A DNA stretch of 36,825 bases from Bacteroides cellulosilyticus DSM 14838 (GTDB lineage Bacteria > Bacteroidota > Bacteroidia > Bacteroidales > Bacteroidaceae). The DNA is taken from positions 70,112 to 106,936 of the forward strand of contig NZ_EQ973490.1 of the NCBI RefSeq assembly GCF_000158035.1. Direction: 5' to 3'. Under the pieces are notes generated by a model. The model was given only the letters and a program-made list of their open reading frames with translations. It did no database searches and was not told where the DNA came from. Position 1 is the stretch's first letter; every line of letters starts with the position of its first letter. A program made the position numbers and the translations under genes. Positions 6,734-16,795 of the stretch are shown here, piece by piece.

Positions 6734-8722
6734 ATGAAGAAATATTCAATTATAGCTTTACTTGTGACCTTGGTGGCATCTTTGTCGTCTTGTAATGACG
6801 ACTTCATGCAACGAGATCCGATAGATGACATGGCTGACGGTACATTCTTTACAAAAGAAGCCGACTTACAGCTGTACTTGGACGGAATTTACAGATATTA
6901 TGTATACGGACATGGAGTGAGTGGAACCAACAATACCTCGCACGATAAAGGTTTCTTGGCAGTAAAGGCAGGCAGCCAGATTATTTTTGGAGATGCATTC
7001 AGCGACAATACTGTATATGCGGGTAATATCGATGCTAAATTAGGCGGTACTTATGACACTCCGAACACAGCATCAAAGAATTTTGATGCGCCCTGGCAGT
7101 GGGAAAAACTTCGCAAGGTGAACTACTTCCTGAATCATTATGCGGAAGTAGGGGATCCGGAAACATTGAAGAAATATGCAGCTCAGGCCTATTTCTTCAA
7201 GGCATGGGACTATTACATCAAACTGGTGGCTCTGGGTGAAGTGCCTTGGTTGGATAAGGAACTGGATACAAGTTCACCGGAACTCTACGGCTCCCGCATG
7301 CCACGCACGGAATTGGTTACCAATATCCTGAAGTGTTTTGACTTTGCCATTGAAAATTTGGAGGATAACGACAATTCCTGTGGATATATCAACAAAGATA
7401 TGGCATTATTCTTAAAAGCCCGCTTCTGTTTGTTCGAAGGAACCTTCCGGAAATATCATACAGAATTGAATCTGCAATCTACAGCCAACGAATTATTGGG
7501 TATGAGTCGTGACGCTGCCTGGACGATTATCGAGAAGAACAGATACTCCCTTTTCAAACATCCTACAGCAAAAGATTCTTATTGGCAACTGTTCGTACAA
7601 AAAGGTTCTCCCGAAACTGAGGGTAACAACGAAACCATCCTGTCACGTGTATACGACGGTGTTAAACTGGGACATGACAATCCGCGTTATTGGGGAATGA
7701 ACAACCACACACGCTATTGCATGGGTGCTCCCGTAACTATGCTCGAAGACTATCTGTGCGAAGATGGACGTCCCATCTATATAGGAGGTGTGGAAGGCAG
7801 CTACGAAGTAAACCCTCTGTTCAAAGGATATGACGGAATGTGGGAGGAGTTGAACAACCGTGATCCCCGCTTGACGCAAACTGTTTGCAGACCGGGTGAA
7901 TATGCGTCCATCTTTGATGCGGACGATAATACATATTCTTTGGAAGAATCCGGTATCATCTATCCAATGATTACGTATGATACAGGTGGCGGTTCTCCAA
8001 TGAAGAAGTACAATTCAACGGTAACCGGCTATCGATTCATCAAACACTGGATGCCCGATTACGCTGAATGGGAAGCTAACCCAAAAGGTGTGCAAACAGC
8101 CCACATGTTCCGCTATGGAGAGTTGTTGCTGATTTACGCCGAAGCCAGAGCGGAATTAGGTGAAATTACCAACGACGATTTGGAGATCACCGTCAATGCC
8201 TTAAGAGAAAGAGCCGGATTTGATTTTGCCAAATACCCCAATGCCAAGCTGACTCTAACCAACATACCTGCTGACCCACGTCTGGACGCCATCTATGCAA
8301 AGTATCTGGATTATTCCGTTACTCCGATAATTCGCGAAATCAGACGTGAACGCCGTGTGGAAACAATGATGGAAGGCATGCGCTACGAAGATTTGATGAG
8401 ATGGAAAGCCGGTAAGCTGTTCACGGTCCCTGTAAGAGGAATGAAGATGACGCAGGAGAAAATAGAATTGTACAGCAAAAACCGCAACGATGAAGTATAT
8501 AAGGATTATCCCTACAAAGTAACAGTTCCTATAGGAGAGGTAGGTAATAAGGTGATTGTAGACGATGACGGTTTCATCATTCCTTATCCTACATCAACCA
8601 CTGTTATCAAAGGCGTGCGACCTTGGGATGACAAACGTTACTATTATCCGATCCCTTTAAACGAGATGCTTATGAATCCGCTGCTGACGCAGAATCCAGG
8701 TTGGAAAGACATTAATAGATAA
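6734..8722 (+). CDS. SusD/RagB-family glycan-binding lipoprotein
   Basis: A 662-residue surface lipoprotein that caps the SusC barrel and captures oligosaccharides. A lipoprotein signal ends LSSC with C20, followed by NDD, compatible with surface export. The mature part shows SusD hallmarks: an early phrase GTFFTKEADLQLYLDGIYRYY, TPR-like helices (QAYFFKAWDYYIKLVALGEVPW, MPRTELVTNILKCFDFAIENL), and C-terminal RYGELLLIYAEARAELG with an arginine-rich IREIRRERRVE helix followed by RYEDLMRWKAG. At 662 residues it is somewhat longer than the classic SusD (about 550), which suggests extra loops. It lies 21 bp after susC and 22 bp before the next gene, in one operon. Confidence 0.97.
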   Translation: MKKYSIIALLVTLVASLSSCNDDFMQRDPIDDMADGTFFTKEADLQLYLDGIYRYYVYGHGVSGTNNTSHDKGFLAVKAGSQIIFGDAFSDNTVYAGNIDAKLGGTYDTPNTASKNFDAPWQWEKLRKVNYFLNHYAEVGDPETLKKYAAQAYFFKAWDYYIKLVALGEVPWLDKELDTSSPELYGSRMPRTELVTNILKCFDFAIENLEDNDNSCGYINKDMALFLKARFCLFEGTFRKYHTELNLQSTANELLGMSRDAAWTIIEKNRYSLFKHPTAKDSYWQLFVQKGSPETEGNNETILSRVYDGVKLGHDNPRYWGMNNHTRYCMGAPVTMLEDYLCEDGRPIYIGGVEGSYEVNPLFKGYDGMWEELNNRDPRLTQTVCRPGEYASIFDADDNTYSLEESGIIYPMITYDTGGGSPMKKYNSTVTGYRFIKHWMPDYAEWEANPKGVQTAHMFRYGELLLIYAEARAELGEITNDDLEITVNALRERAGFDFAKYPNAKLTLTNIPADPRLDAIYAKYLDYSVTPIIREIRRERRVETMMEGMRYEDLMRWKAGKLFTVPVRGMKMTQEKIELYSKNRNDEVYKDYPYKVTVPIGEVGNKVIVDDDGFIIPYPTSTTVIKGVRPWDDKRYYYPIPLNEMLMNPLLTQNPGWKDINR

Positions 8723-8744
8723 CCGATAAATATAGCGTAAGATC

Positions 8745-9908
8745 ATGAAAAAAAATATATATTTCTTAGCAGGAATGCTTTCGTTCGGGGCACTGTTTAC
8801 GGGATGCGACGACGATGACTTTGGTAAAGCGGTGACCATTACCGTTGAAAATGCAACAAACCTTGAAAGCGATGTTTTCGGGGTCGACGTGACGGAAGGA
8901 CAGCCCGTGCAACTGAAACCGTTCATCATGCCCGAAAGTGCGAGAGAAAATGCCGTCAGCTACCACTTTGCCGGAGAGCCTTCGGGTGCCATCGACTTAA
9001 GCGCGGACGGCTTGATTACCCCTAAACTGACCACACCTGCCGAAGGAAACATTCCATTTCCGTTGGGTACGGATACCATTATTGTAAGAGTTGACGACGG
9101 TTCGGGCACATTTGTCAGATACCCGATCAGAGTAATCAGTAAGATAGTACTCGTTTCGAGTATCACGATTCAGTCTGCCGGACAGAGTGTGGAAGTGGAA
9201 AATGGCAAGACCTTCAATTTGGCGCAATATGTGACCATCAATCCAGGCAATGCTACCGACAAGAGTGTCACTTACTCTTCGGAGGATGAAACGGTGGCTA
9301 CAGTAGACCAGAACGGCTTGATAACCGTAGTAGGAGAAATAGGACAAGCCACCGAAATTCACATAACCGCCAACGACAGAGGCAAACAAACGGCCACTTG
9401 CAGGGTGAAAGTCGCCGCAGAAGCTCCCATGTATGTAGGTTTCCCGTTCTCGGACAGTTGGAGCTACTCATCCAATCTGGGAACCAAGGAAGGTGACATG
9501 AAGAATCTGTTCGATGACAAGAATTCAACATTCTGGGCACCCACTATCACCACTCGCCCCATCTATGATCCGGTTTGCTATCTGGATATCAATCTGGGAC
9601 AAGTCATCAAGTTCGGCCAGTTGGGCTACAGGCACCGTAACCTGAATTTTTCTCATCTGCAATGCCACACTTTCAAATTAGAGGCCAAAAAGGCGGAAAG
9701 TGACGCATGGACAGATTTGGGCGAACACGTGACAGAAGCCTTGAAGGTAGACAATTACCAGCTGTTCCAGGTGGAACCCACGGAAGCCCAATACATCAGA
9801 ATAACCTTTATCAAAGGGCATCTGAAAGATGGCTATACGGACTGGAACTACTCAGAAACCGGAAACGTTTCCGTGGGAGACTTGCAGGTATTCATTTACA
9901 ACAGATAA
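8745..9908 (+). CDS. surface lipoprotein with Big2 Ig-like and F5/8 type C (discoidin) domains
   Basis: A 387-residue lipoprotein in the SusE/SusF position. The signal ends TGC at C21, followed by DDDDFG; such an acidic stretch after the lipid cysteine is a known surface-export signal in Bacteroidetes. After an N-terminal beta-rich domain (about 30-130), a bacterial Ig-like Big2 domain runs from about 134 to 225 (phrases SITIQSAG, VTYSSEDETVATVDQNGLIT). An F5/8 type C carbohydrate-binding-like domain follows to the end (NLFDDKNSTFWAP at about 254, YLDINLGQ, FGQLGYRHR, YIRITFI). It is likely a surface glycan-binding protein that feeds SusCD; no catalytic residues are seen. A terminator follows at 9928, so susC-susD-this gene can form one transcript. 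Confidence 0.88.
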   Translation: MKKNIYFLAGMLSFGALFTGCDDDDFGKAVTITVENATNLESDVFGVDVTEGQPVQLKPFIMPESARENAVSYHFAGEPSGAIDLSADGLITPKLTTPAEGNIPFPLGTDTIIVRVDDGSGTFVRYPIRVISKIVLVSSITIQSAGQSVEVENGKTFNLAQYVTINPGNATDKSVTYSSEDETVATVDQNGLITVVGEIGQATEIHITANDRGKQTATCRVKVAAEAPMYVGFPFSDSWSYSSNLGTKEGDMKNLFDDKNSTFWAPTITTRPIYDPVCYLDINLGQVIKFGQLGYRHRNLNFSHLQCHTFKLEAKKAESDAWTDLGEHVTEALKVDNYQLFQVEPTEAQYIRITFIKGHLKDGYTDWNYSETGNVSVGDLQVFIYNR

Positions 9909-9927
9909 TTACTTTTGTTAAAGTGTC

Positions 9928-9960
9928 GAGGGAAATCTTATTATGAGATTTCCCTCTTTC
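9928..9960 (+). terminator. Rho-independent terminator after the SusCD operon
   Basis: GAGGGAAATCT (9928-9938) and AGATTTCCCTC (9946-9956) form an 11-bp perfect stem with a 7-base loop, followed by TTTCTTC. The T-run is interrupted, so termination may be partial. It separates the transport genes from the HTCS gene. Confidence 0.75.
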
Positions 9961-10086
9961 TTCAACGATAATAATTTCTTATAAAATATTTCCGTTTTCT
10001 TTCTTGCACATTCAAAGTTTTCTTGATAACTTGCCATTATATTTTTTCAGAATCCGCCGAATAATCTTTAATCCGATAGTTTATGT

Positions 10087-13000
10087 ATGAAAAGCAAATA
10101 CCTATTACTCTTTCTGGTCTTCATTTATCAAGCATCAGCTTCCTTTGCCACTGAAAAGTATAAGTTCAGAACCATGTCGCCCGATGGAGGATTCTACTAT
10201 GATGGAATAAAGGCGATAGAGCAAGACATAGAAGGTTTTATCTGGGTAATGATGGACTACGAGCTCTACCGTTTTGATGGCTATCACTATAAAAAGTACT
10301 ATCCTTATTTTGCCTCGATTGCCCCAACAAAAAGATGGATATTCAACAATATAGCATCCGACGCCTCCGGTCATCTATATGTAAATACAAACAACGGACT
10401 ATACCGTTATAAGCGCATCTCGGATAGGTTTGAGAAAATATATGATGCGGTTTCTCAAGTGAAGGTCGACAAAGCCGACAATGTCTGGATCAGATCTAAA
10501 AACAAATGGAGCATATTGGATTCCAATACAGGAGAAGTCAATACGCCTTACTATGACGAGAAAATTCCAGTTTATAGTAATCCAGTTTTCTGCCTCCACA
10601 ACCAGGACCTATATACATTCATTTATCGGGAAATTTACCGTTACAATTATGCGGAGAGTAGGTTTGTTCTCTGTTTCACGCTCCCCAATACGGGCAGTGG
10701 TTATATTCGCTTTGCCCAGACGCATATGGGAAAGTTATGGGTATTTATTGATAAAGATGGATTATATAAGATTGACTTGTCATCTTTCAAGATTGAAGAC
10801 CATTATAAACCTCTCCCTGAATATGACGACAGCTCATTGCGAGCATTTCATGTGGACAAGAAAGGGAATATTTGGTTAGGAACCATAAACGGATTGTACA
10901 TACTCAATCCGTCAAGCAGAGAACTATCACTTTATAAACATTCTGGAACAGACCCCTTCAGTCTACCGAACAATTCCATTTGGGAAATCTATGAAGACAG
11001 GCAGGACAATGTTTGGATAGGCACCTATTCGGGCACTTTATCTTATGTAAACGTAAATGAAAACCATGCGTTCAGAACTTATCACACCCAGAACAGCGGT
11101 CTGAATTATGCTCCGGTAAGCGCGTTCGCCGAGGAGCAGGACTATATCTGGATAGGTACGGAAGGTGGAGGCATTAACCGGATGGATAAAGTCAACGGAG
11201 AAATAAGTGGCTTTACACTCCCGAACAACGTTACATCCAAGAATGTAAAATCGCTGGTGATTGACGCCGGACGCAATCTATGGATTTCGACATTCAGGGG
11301 CGGGCTGGATCTTTATGATTCCAGACAGAATAAGGCAATCAATTACAAACATTCCAAAAAGGATTCCTGTTCTTTGCTGGTAGATGATATCCGAAAGACT
11401 GTTCTTGAAGGAGACTCGGGTATGTGGATATCGTATCAGTATCACAAGCCTGAAATATCCTATTTTTCTTTCCACAGCAAGTCGTTCACCCATTTCAGCC
11501 TCGATAGCATACACGATTACGCCTACTTGTTCGACATCCTGAGGCAAGGAGAGAAGACACTATGGGCTATCAGCAATGAGGCCCTCTATCAGATGGACAC
11601 GCACACACGTGCCGTGGAAAAGATCATTCCCAATGATTCCACATACCTGGGACTGTTTACTTTCTGCCTGGACGATTCCGGCAATATCTGGATCGGCACC
11701 ATCGGCAATGGGCTTATTAAGTTCGACACCAACACCTCGCACTTCATCTCGCTGAAAAATGTGTTGCAGCAGGACATCTACTCCATCTACAGCATTTGCT
11801 ATGACAACGGGAATGTGTGGATGGGAACTGACAACGGTCTGTTTTGCTATAACATAGCCGACAACCAGCTGATGAGATTCGACAAAAGGGAAAATACGCA
11901 GGGACAAGTTTACTACCCACTGGCATCCATGAAGGGAAGAGACGGATTATTGTATTTCGGAGGAACAAATGGCTTTACCGTCATCAATCCGAAAAACATC
12001 TCGTACAACAGTTACAAGCCCAAAGCCATTATATCAGATTTCTTTATTGACCACCAAGCGGTTCATCCCAACTATACACTCAACGATACACTTAATTGTA
12101 TTATCCTTGATTATGACCAGGTAAACTTCGGTTTTCAATTTTCTTCCGACAATTATCATATCCCTGAAAAAAACCGCTTCAAATACCGGCTGAAAGGATA
12201 TAGTGATTCTTGGATCACTACAAATGCACAACAGCGCACAGTCATGTACTCGAAAGTACCTGCCGGTACGTATTACTTTGAAGTCTACGCTGCCAACAAT
12301 GACGGTATCTGGAGTGACAAGCCCGCGGTGATAAAAGTGATAAGAAAAGTAGCCCCGTGGGTTAGTCTGCCAGCATACTTCCTTTATGTGCTGACGGTAA
12401 TAGGAATCACTTACCTGATGTATCATCACTATGCCGAGAAGAAAAAACTGGAGATGCTGCTCTACCAAGAAAATATAGAAAAAGACCAAAAGGAGCAAAT
12501 ACATCAGGCACAGCTACGATTCTTTACCAACATATCACATGACTTCCGAACTCCACTATCTCTTATCCTTGCTGCACTGGACAAACTGAGACGTGAAGGA
12601 TTGAAAGAATATTATTATCGTATATTGAACGGCAACGTGCAACGTTTACTGAATTTGGTAAACGAACTGATGGATTTTAGAACAGTAGAAAACGGTATGA
12701 TGAAACTGGAATTGCAGCCACTGGACATCAACCGTTTCATAAAAGAAATCGCCAATGACTTCATCGACTATGCACGGCAACGAAATATCGACTTCCAGAT
12801 ACTATGCGACGAAAACATGCCCACTGACGTTTATATAGACAAAAACATAGTGGAAAAAATTGTCATGAACTTGTTAAACAATGCTTTCAAATATACGCCT
12901 GACAGGGGAAGCATTATTTTAGAAACACGCTGCAGGAAAGCTTTTACATCCTTGTATAAGAACAGCTACACCGTAGGCGAAAGCACGAACGATGTCTTTT

Positions 13001-14148
13001 CTATCATCGTCAGTGATACGGGAGTAGGCATATCCCGAGAGTCCATAAGCAGTGTTTTCGAACGTTTTTATAAAGTAAATACAGTAAACGCCGACTCCCA
13101 CCTGGGTACGGGAATAGGCCTGGCACTTGTAAAGAGCTTGGTATTGTTACAGAAAGGAACTATCTCCATCCACAGTGAGCGGGAAAAGGGCACGGACATG
13201 ATTGTATACTTACCGCTTGACAGCAGTATCTTCAACGAAACTGATTTCATGAAACAGAAGGAAACGACACAAGAAACTATCATGGAAATTACAGACAAAG
13301 AAGCCCTGCCTGTCGATATTAAAGATATGGGAAGCGAATTCATGCCCGCAAACAAGAAAAAAATATTGATTACCGAAGATAATGATGACTTGAGGGTATT
13401 AATCGCCGAATCCCTATCCGATGAATTTCAGGTGATGCAGGCAAGAGATGGTGTTGAAGCTCTGAAGTTGATAGAGGATGTAGATTTTGATTTGGTTATA
13501 AGCGATATCATGATGCCTCACAAAGACGGGGTATCTTTGTGCAATGACATCAAGAAAGACATGAATACATCACATATTCCGGTCATTTTACTGACAGCCA
13601 AAACTAGTCTTGAAAGCAAGATCGAAGGAGTGGATTCGGGTGCCGACCTTTATTTCGAAAAGCCTATCGATTTGACCTATCTAAAATTGTCCATCCAAAA
13701 CATATTCAGAAACCAGCAGCAGTTGAAGGAACATTATGCCAAGAATTATTATGCGGACAGCAGCGAGCTCTCTTCCAACGAGCAGGATGGTAAATTTCTA
13801 AAACACCTGATCACTTTTATCGAGGCTAATATGGACCAGTCTCAAATGGATGTCAATCAGATTGCCGAGGAATTGTTGATAAGCAGAAGCAAACTTTACA
13901 CAAAGGTTAAGAGCCTGACCGGAAAGTCTGTTGTAGAATTTGTATTGAATTGTCGGTTACGCAAAGCTGCCAGATTGATTATTGAGGAAAATCTGACCAT
14001 GAGGGAAGTGATGATGCAAATAGGTATAGAAAGTCAAGCCTATTTTACCAATTCATTTAAGAAAGTATTTGGTGAAACACCTACATCCTTCGCCGCAAAG
14101 CACAAAAAGTTGTCCAAAGGCGATTTAGATAAAACAAATGGCAAATAG
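10087..14148 (+). CDS. hybrid two-component system (HTCS) sensor/regulator of the PUL
   Basis: A 1353-residue one-protein signal system of the inner membrane. A signal peptide (MKSKYLLLFLVFIYQASASFA) is followed by a periplasmic double beta-propeller of Reg_prop repeats (recurrent G-N-x-W-I/L-G-T phrases such as GNIWLGTINGLYIL, DNVWIGTYSG, YIWIGTEGGGINRM). Then come a Y_Y_Y domain (FKYRLKGYSDSWI), a transmembrane helix (YFLYVLTVIGITYLMYHHY), HisKA with phospho-acceptor H818 in NISHDFRTPLS, and HATPase (N-box EKIVMNLLNNAFKYT 923-937, DTGVGIS 977-983, GTGIGLALV). A receiver domain (EDNDD about 1097-1101; phospho-acceptor D1140 in VISDIMMPHKDG) and an AraC-type HTH (about 1250-1345) complete it. 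HTCS proteins bind a breakdown oligosaccharide in the periplasm and activate susC and the enzyme genes. Every key residue is intact. Confidence 0.97.
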   Translation: MKSKYLLLFLVFIYQASASFATEKYKFRTMSPDGGFYYDGIKAIEQDIEGFIWVMMDYELYRFDGYHYKKYYPYFASIAPTKRWIFNNIASDASGHLYVNTNNGLYRYKRISDRFEKIYDAVSQVKVDKADNVWIRSKNKWSILDSNTGEVNTPYYDEKIPVYSNPVFCLHNQDLYTFIYREIYRYNYAESRFVLCFTLPNTGSGYIRFAQTHMGKLWVFIDKDGLYKIDLSSFKIEDHYKPLPEYDDSSLRAFHVDKKGNIWLGTINGLYILNPSSRELSLYKHSGTDPFSLPNNSIWEIYEDRQDNVWIGTYSGTLSYVNVNENHAFRTYHTQNSGLNYAPVSAFAEEQDYIWIGTEGGGINRMDKVNGEISGFTLPNNVTSKNVKSLVIDAGRNLWISTFRGGLDLYDSRQNKAINYKHSKKDSCSLLVDDIRKTVLEGDSGMWISYQYHKPEISYFSFHSKSFTHFSLDSIHDYAYLFDILRQGEKTLWAISNEALYQMDTHTRAVEKIIPNDSTYLGLFTFCLDDSGNIWIGTIGNGLIKFDTNTSHFISLKNVLQQDIYSIYSICYDNGNVWMGTDNGLFCYNIADNQLMRFDKRENTQGQVYYPLASMKGRDGLLYFGGTNGFTVINPKNISYNSYKPKAIISDFFIDHQAVHPNYTLNDTLNCIILDYDQVNFGFQFSSDNYHIPEKNRFKYRLKGYSDSWITTNAQQRTVMYSKVPAGTYYFEVYAANNDGIWSDKPAVIKVIRKVAPWVSLPAYFLYVLTVIGITYLMYHHYAEKKKLEMLLYQENIEKDQKEQIHQAQLRFFTNISHDFRTPLSLILAALDKLRREGLKEYYYRILNGNVQRLLNLVNELMDFRTVENGMMKLELQPLDINRFIKEIANDFIDYARQRNIDFQILCDENMPTDVYIDKNIVEKIVMNLLNNAFKYTPDRGSIILETRCRKAFTSLYKNSYTVGESTNDVFSIIVSDTGVGISRESISSVFERFYKVNTVNADSHLGTGIGLALVKSLVLLQKGTISIHSEREKGTDMIVYLPLDSSIFNETDFMKQKETTQETIMEITDKEALPVDIKDMGSEFMPANKKKILITEDNDDLRVLIAESLSDEFQVMQARDGVEALKLIEDVDFDLVISDIMMPHKDGVSLCNDIKKDMNTSHIPVILLTAKTSLESKIEGVDSGADLYFEKPIDLTYLKLSIQNIFRNQQQLKEHYAKNYYADSSELSSNEQDGKFLKHLITFIEANMDQSQMDVNQIAEELLISRSKLYTKVKSLTGKSVVEFVLNCRLRKAARLIIEENLTMREVMMQIGIESQAYFTNSFKKVFGETPTSFAAKHKKLSKGDLDKTNGK

Positions 14149-14205
14149 AGTAAAACAAGGAAAGAGGAATTGCCTTCCTTTGCAAAAACTTATAAATTTA
14201 AGAAC

Positions 14206-15645
14206 ATGAAAAAGATTTTGCAGGTAACCATTTTGTTTTCCTTATTGACTGTCGGTTCGTTTGCTCAAAAGCAACAACAAATATTACCGGCCGATCAGGA
14301 AATTCCTTTAAAATACGGTGCCGATCGTTTAGGTAAACGTTCAGATGCAGCCATGAAAAAATTCCGTGACAACAGATTGGGAGCTTTCATACATTGGGGG
14401 CTTTACGCCATTCCCGGAGGAGAATGGAACGGAAAAATGTACAATGGAGCAGCCGAGTGGTTGAAGTCGTGGGCCAAAGTTCCTGCAGATGAGTGGTTGA
14501 GGCTGATGGACCAATGGAATCCAGAAAAGTTCAATGCCAAAGTTTGGGCAAAGATGGCTCGAAAGATGGGAGTGAAATACGTGAAAATCACAACCAAGCA
14601 TCATGAAGGTTTCTGTCTGTGGCCAAGTAAGTACAGTAATTATACAGTGGCTCAAACCCCTTATAAGAAAGATATTTTAGGCGAATTGGTAAAGGCCTAC
14701 AATGATGAAGGTATTGACGTTCATTTCTACTTCTCGGTGATGGACTGGAGTCATCCAGACTACCGATATGACATCAAATCGAAAGATGATGAAGTTGCTT
14801 TTGCGCGTTTCCTTGAATTTACGGACAACCAGTTGAAAGAGCTTGCTACCCGTTATCCTACCGTAAAAGACTTCTGGTTTGACGGCACATGGGATGCCAG
14901 CATCAAGAAAAATGGCTGGTGGACAGCTCATGCCGAACAAATGTTGAAAGACCTGTTACCGGGCGTAACTATCAACAGTCGACTACGTGCCGATGATTAC
15001 GGCAAGCGACACTTCGACAGTAACGGACACTTGATGGGAGATTATGAGTCAGGGTATGAGCGCCGCCTACCCGATCCAGTGAAAGACTTGAAAGTAACCC
15101 GCTGGGATTGGGAAGCATGTATGACCTTGCCCGAAAATCAATGGGGATATCACAAAGATTGGTCGTTGAGCTATGTGAAAACTCCCTTGGAAGTACTGGA
15201 ACGCATAGTGCATGCCGTTTCAATGGGAGGAAACATGGTTGTGAACTTCGGACCGCAAGCCGACGGTGACTTCCGCCGGGAAGAAAAGGAAATGGCTAAT
15301 GCCATTGGCAAATGGATGCAACAATATGGCGAGTGCATCTACGGATGTGATTACGCCGGTTGGGACAAACAACCCTGGGGATACTATACCCACAAGGGAA
15401 AAGAGGTATATATGATTGTCTTCAATCCTCCTTATTCCAAACACTTGGTGGTTAAAACCCCAAAGGGTACAAAAATTCTGAAAGCAACTGTGACAAACGG
15501 GAAAGAGGTGGCAGTGACAGAAACCGCCCGCAATGAATACAATGTGGATATGCCCGCAAAAGCCCCCGAAGGTCCCTTTGTCATCAAACTACAGATAGAG
15601 GAAAACGTAAGTTCCGCTGATAAATACCGTGATGCTTTGACTTGA
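14206..15645 (+). CDS. GH29 alpha-L-fucosidase
   Basis: A 479-residue exported glycosidase that releases alpha-linked L-fucose. A signal peptide ends near SFAQ. The GH29 TIM barrel is recognisable from RLGAFIHWGLYAIPGGEW, KYVKITTKHHEGFCLWPSKYSNY, DVHFYFSVMDWSHPDY, and the nucleophile phrase VKDFWFDGTWD with D226. The later MGDYESGYERRLP is a candidate for the acid/base region, and GGNMVVNFGPQADG is typical of the family. The length and the single barrel plus beta-sandwich layout suggest the broad-specificity GH29-A branch. An in-frame TTG at 14170 gives a longer frame, but the ATG at 14206 starts a clean signal peptide and is preferred. It is 57 bp after the HTCS gene and 23 bp before the GH105 gene. 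Confidence 0.93.
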   Translation: MKKILQVTILFSLLTVGSFAQKQQQILPADQEIPLKYGADRLGKRSDAAMKKFRDNRLGAFIHWGLYAIPGGEWNGKMYNGAAEWLKSWAKVPADEWLRLMDQWNPEKFNAKVWAKMARKMGVKYVKITTKHHEGFCLWPSKYSNYTVAQTPYKKDILGELVKAYNDEGIDVHFYFSVMDWSHPDYRYDIKSKDDEVAFARFLEFTDNQLKELATRYPTVKDFWFDGTWDASIKKNGWWTAHAEQMLKDLLPGVTINSRLRADDYGKRHFDSNGHLMGDYESGYERRLPDPVKDLKVTRWDWEACMTLPENQWGYHKDWSLSYVKTPLEVLERIVHAVSMGGNMVVNFGPQADGDFRREEKEMANAIGKWMQQYGECIYGCDYAGWDKQPWGYYTHKGKEVYMIVFNPPYSKHLVVKTPKGTKILKATVTNGKEVAVTETARNEYNVDMPAKAPEGPFVIKLQIEENVSSADKYRDALT

Positions 15646-15668
15646 TTCTTATTTAATCTGATTATGTT

Positions 15669-16778
15669 ATGAAAAGGCTTTCTCTTTTTATTTATTTCTT
15701 CCTGATAACGGTCCTGCAAGCTGCCGCACAGCAAAGCTTTGACAAGACTGCCGTAAAATCTGTCATGAAACGCGTGGCTGACTGGCAGATTGCCAATCCC
15801 AACAAAGGAGCAGAGCACGATGATTTAGACTGGACGCATGCAGCCCTGTACATGGGTATGTTGGACTGGGCAGAGCTAACAGAAAAAGAAGACAGCGACG
15901 ATTCTTATTATCAGTGGTTGCTCCGTATCGGACAACGTAATCACTTCCAGATAGGTAAATGGATGTATCATGCTGATTTTATTGCCGTCGGACAGCCCTT
16001 TATCGACCTTTACTTGAAATATGGCAACAAAAAGATGATCGCTCCCGTCATGGCACGAGCCAACTGGGTAGTAGAAAATCCGGCTGAAACTACTTTGGAA
16101 CTGGATTACGGCAAACTCGAAACTCTGGACCGATGGTCCTGGTGCGACGCATTGTTTATGGCTCCCCCCGTATATGCCAAACTATATGCGTTGACCAAGG
16201 ACAAAAGGTATCTGGATTTCCTGAACAAGGAATACAAGGCCACTTATAATTATTTGTATGATAAAGAAGAGCATTTATTCTACCGTGACCATCGATATTT
16301 TGCCAAACGCGAAGCTAATGGTAAGAAAGTGTTTTGGGGACGTGGCAACGGTTGGGTGTTGGGAGGACTGGTCGAAATCCTTCAAGCTCTTCCTAAAGAT
16401 GAATCCTCACGCACGTTTTATCAGGACTTATTTGTGGCATTGGCCACCCGTGTAGCCAGCCTGCAGAGTGCTGATGGATATTGGCATGCCAGCCTGCTCG
16501 ATCCAGCGTCTTACCCATCGCCCGAAACAAGTGCAACCGGTTTTATCGTTTATGCACTTGCCTATGGCGTAAACGAAGGGGTGCTGGACAAAGCCACTTT
16601 TATGCCAACCATCGAAAAGGGATGGAAAGCCTTATTAGATGCGGTCGAACCAGATGGTAAGTTAGGCTACGTACAACCCATCGGAGCTGATCCGCGTAAA
16701 GTGACGCGGGACATGACCGAAGTATATGGGACAGGGGCATTCCTGCTGTCCGGGTGTCAGATTTATAAGATGAAGTAA
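15669..16778 (+). CDS. GH105 unsaturated uronyl (rhamnogalacturonyl/glucuronyl) hydrolase
   Basis: A 369-residue exported (alpha/alpha)6-barrel enzyme of the GH88/GH105 group. These enzymes use vinyl-ether hydration to remove a 4,5-unsaturated uronic acid left by polysaccharide lyases. Signal peptide MKRLSLFIYFFLITVLQAAAQ. Family motifs are DDLDWTHAALYMGMLDWAE, MYHADFIAVGQPFIDLY, RWSWCDALFMAPPVYA with the catalytic aspartate D160, VFWGRGNGWVLGGL, and QSADGYWHASLLDP followed by ETSATGFIVYALAYG. The end at 369 residues and TEVYGTGAFLLSG fit GH105. No lyase gene is present in this window, so the unsaturated substrate must be made by an enzyme encoded elsewhere or taken up from other organisms. 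It is in an operon with the GH29 and GH2 genes (17-bp gap to GH2). Confidence 0.88.
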   Translation: MKRLSLFIYFFLITVLQAAAQQSFDKTAVKSVMKRVADWQIANPNKGAEHDDLDWTHAALYMGMLDWAELTEKEDSDDSYYQWLLRIGQRNHFQIGKWMYHADFIAVGQPFIDLYLKYGNKKMIAPVMARANWVVENPAETTLELDYGKLETLDRWSWCDALFMAPPVYAKLYALTKDKRYLDFLNKEYKATYNYLYDKEEHLFYRDHRYFAKREANGKKVFWGRGNGWVLGGLVEILQALPKDESSRTFYQDLFVALATRVASLQSADGYWHASLLDPASYPSPETSATGFIVYALAYGVNEGVLDKATFMPTIEKGWKALLDAVEPDGKLGYVQPIGADPRKVTRDMTEVYGTGAFLLSGCQIYKMK

Positions 16779-16795
16779 AATAAGTTAGATCTATC

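Noticed and set aside
14170..14205. N-terminal extension of the GH29 fucosidase from a TTG codon
   Set aside because: The extension would put a polar segment before a clean signal peptide that begins at ATG 14206.
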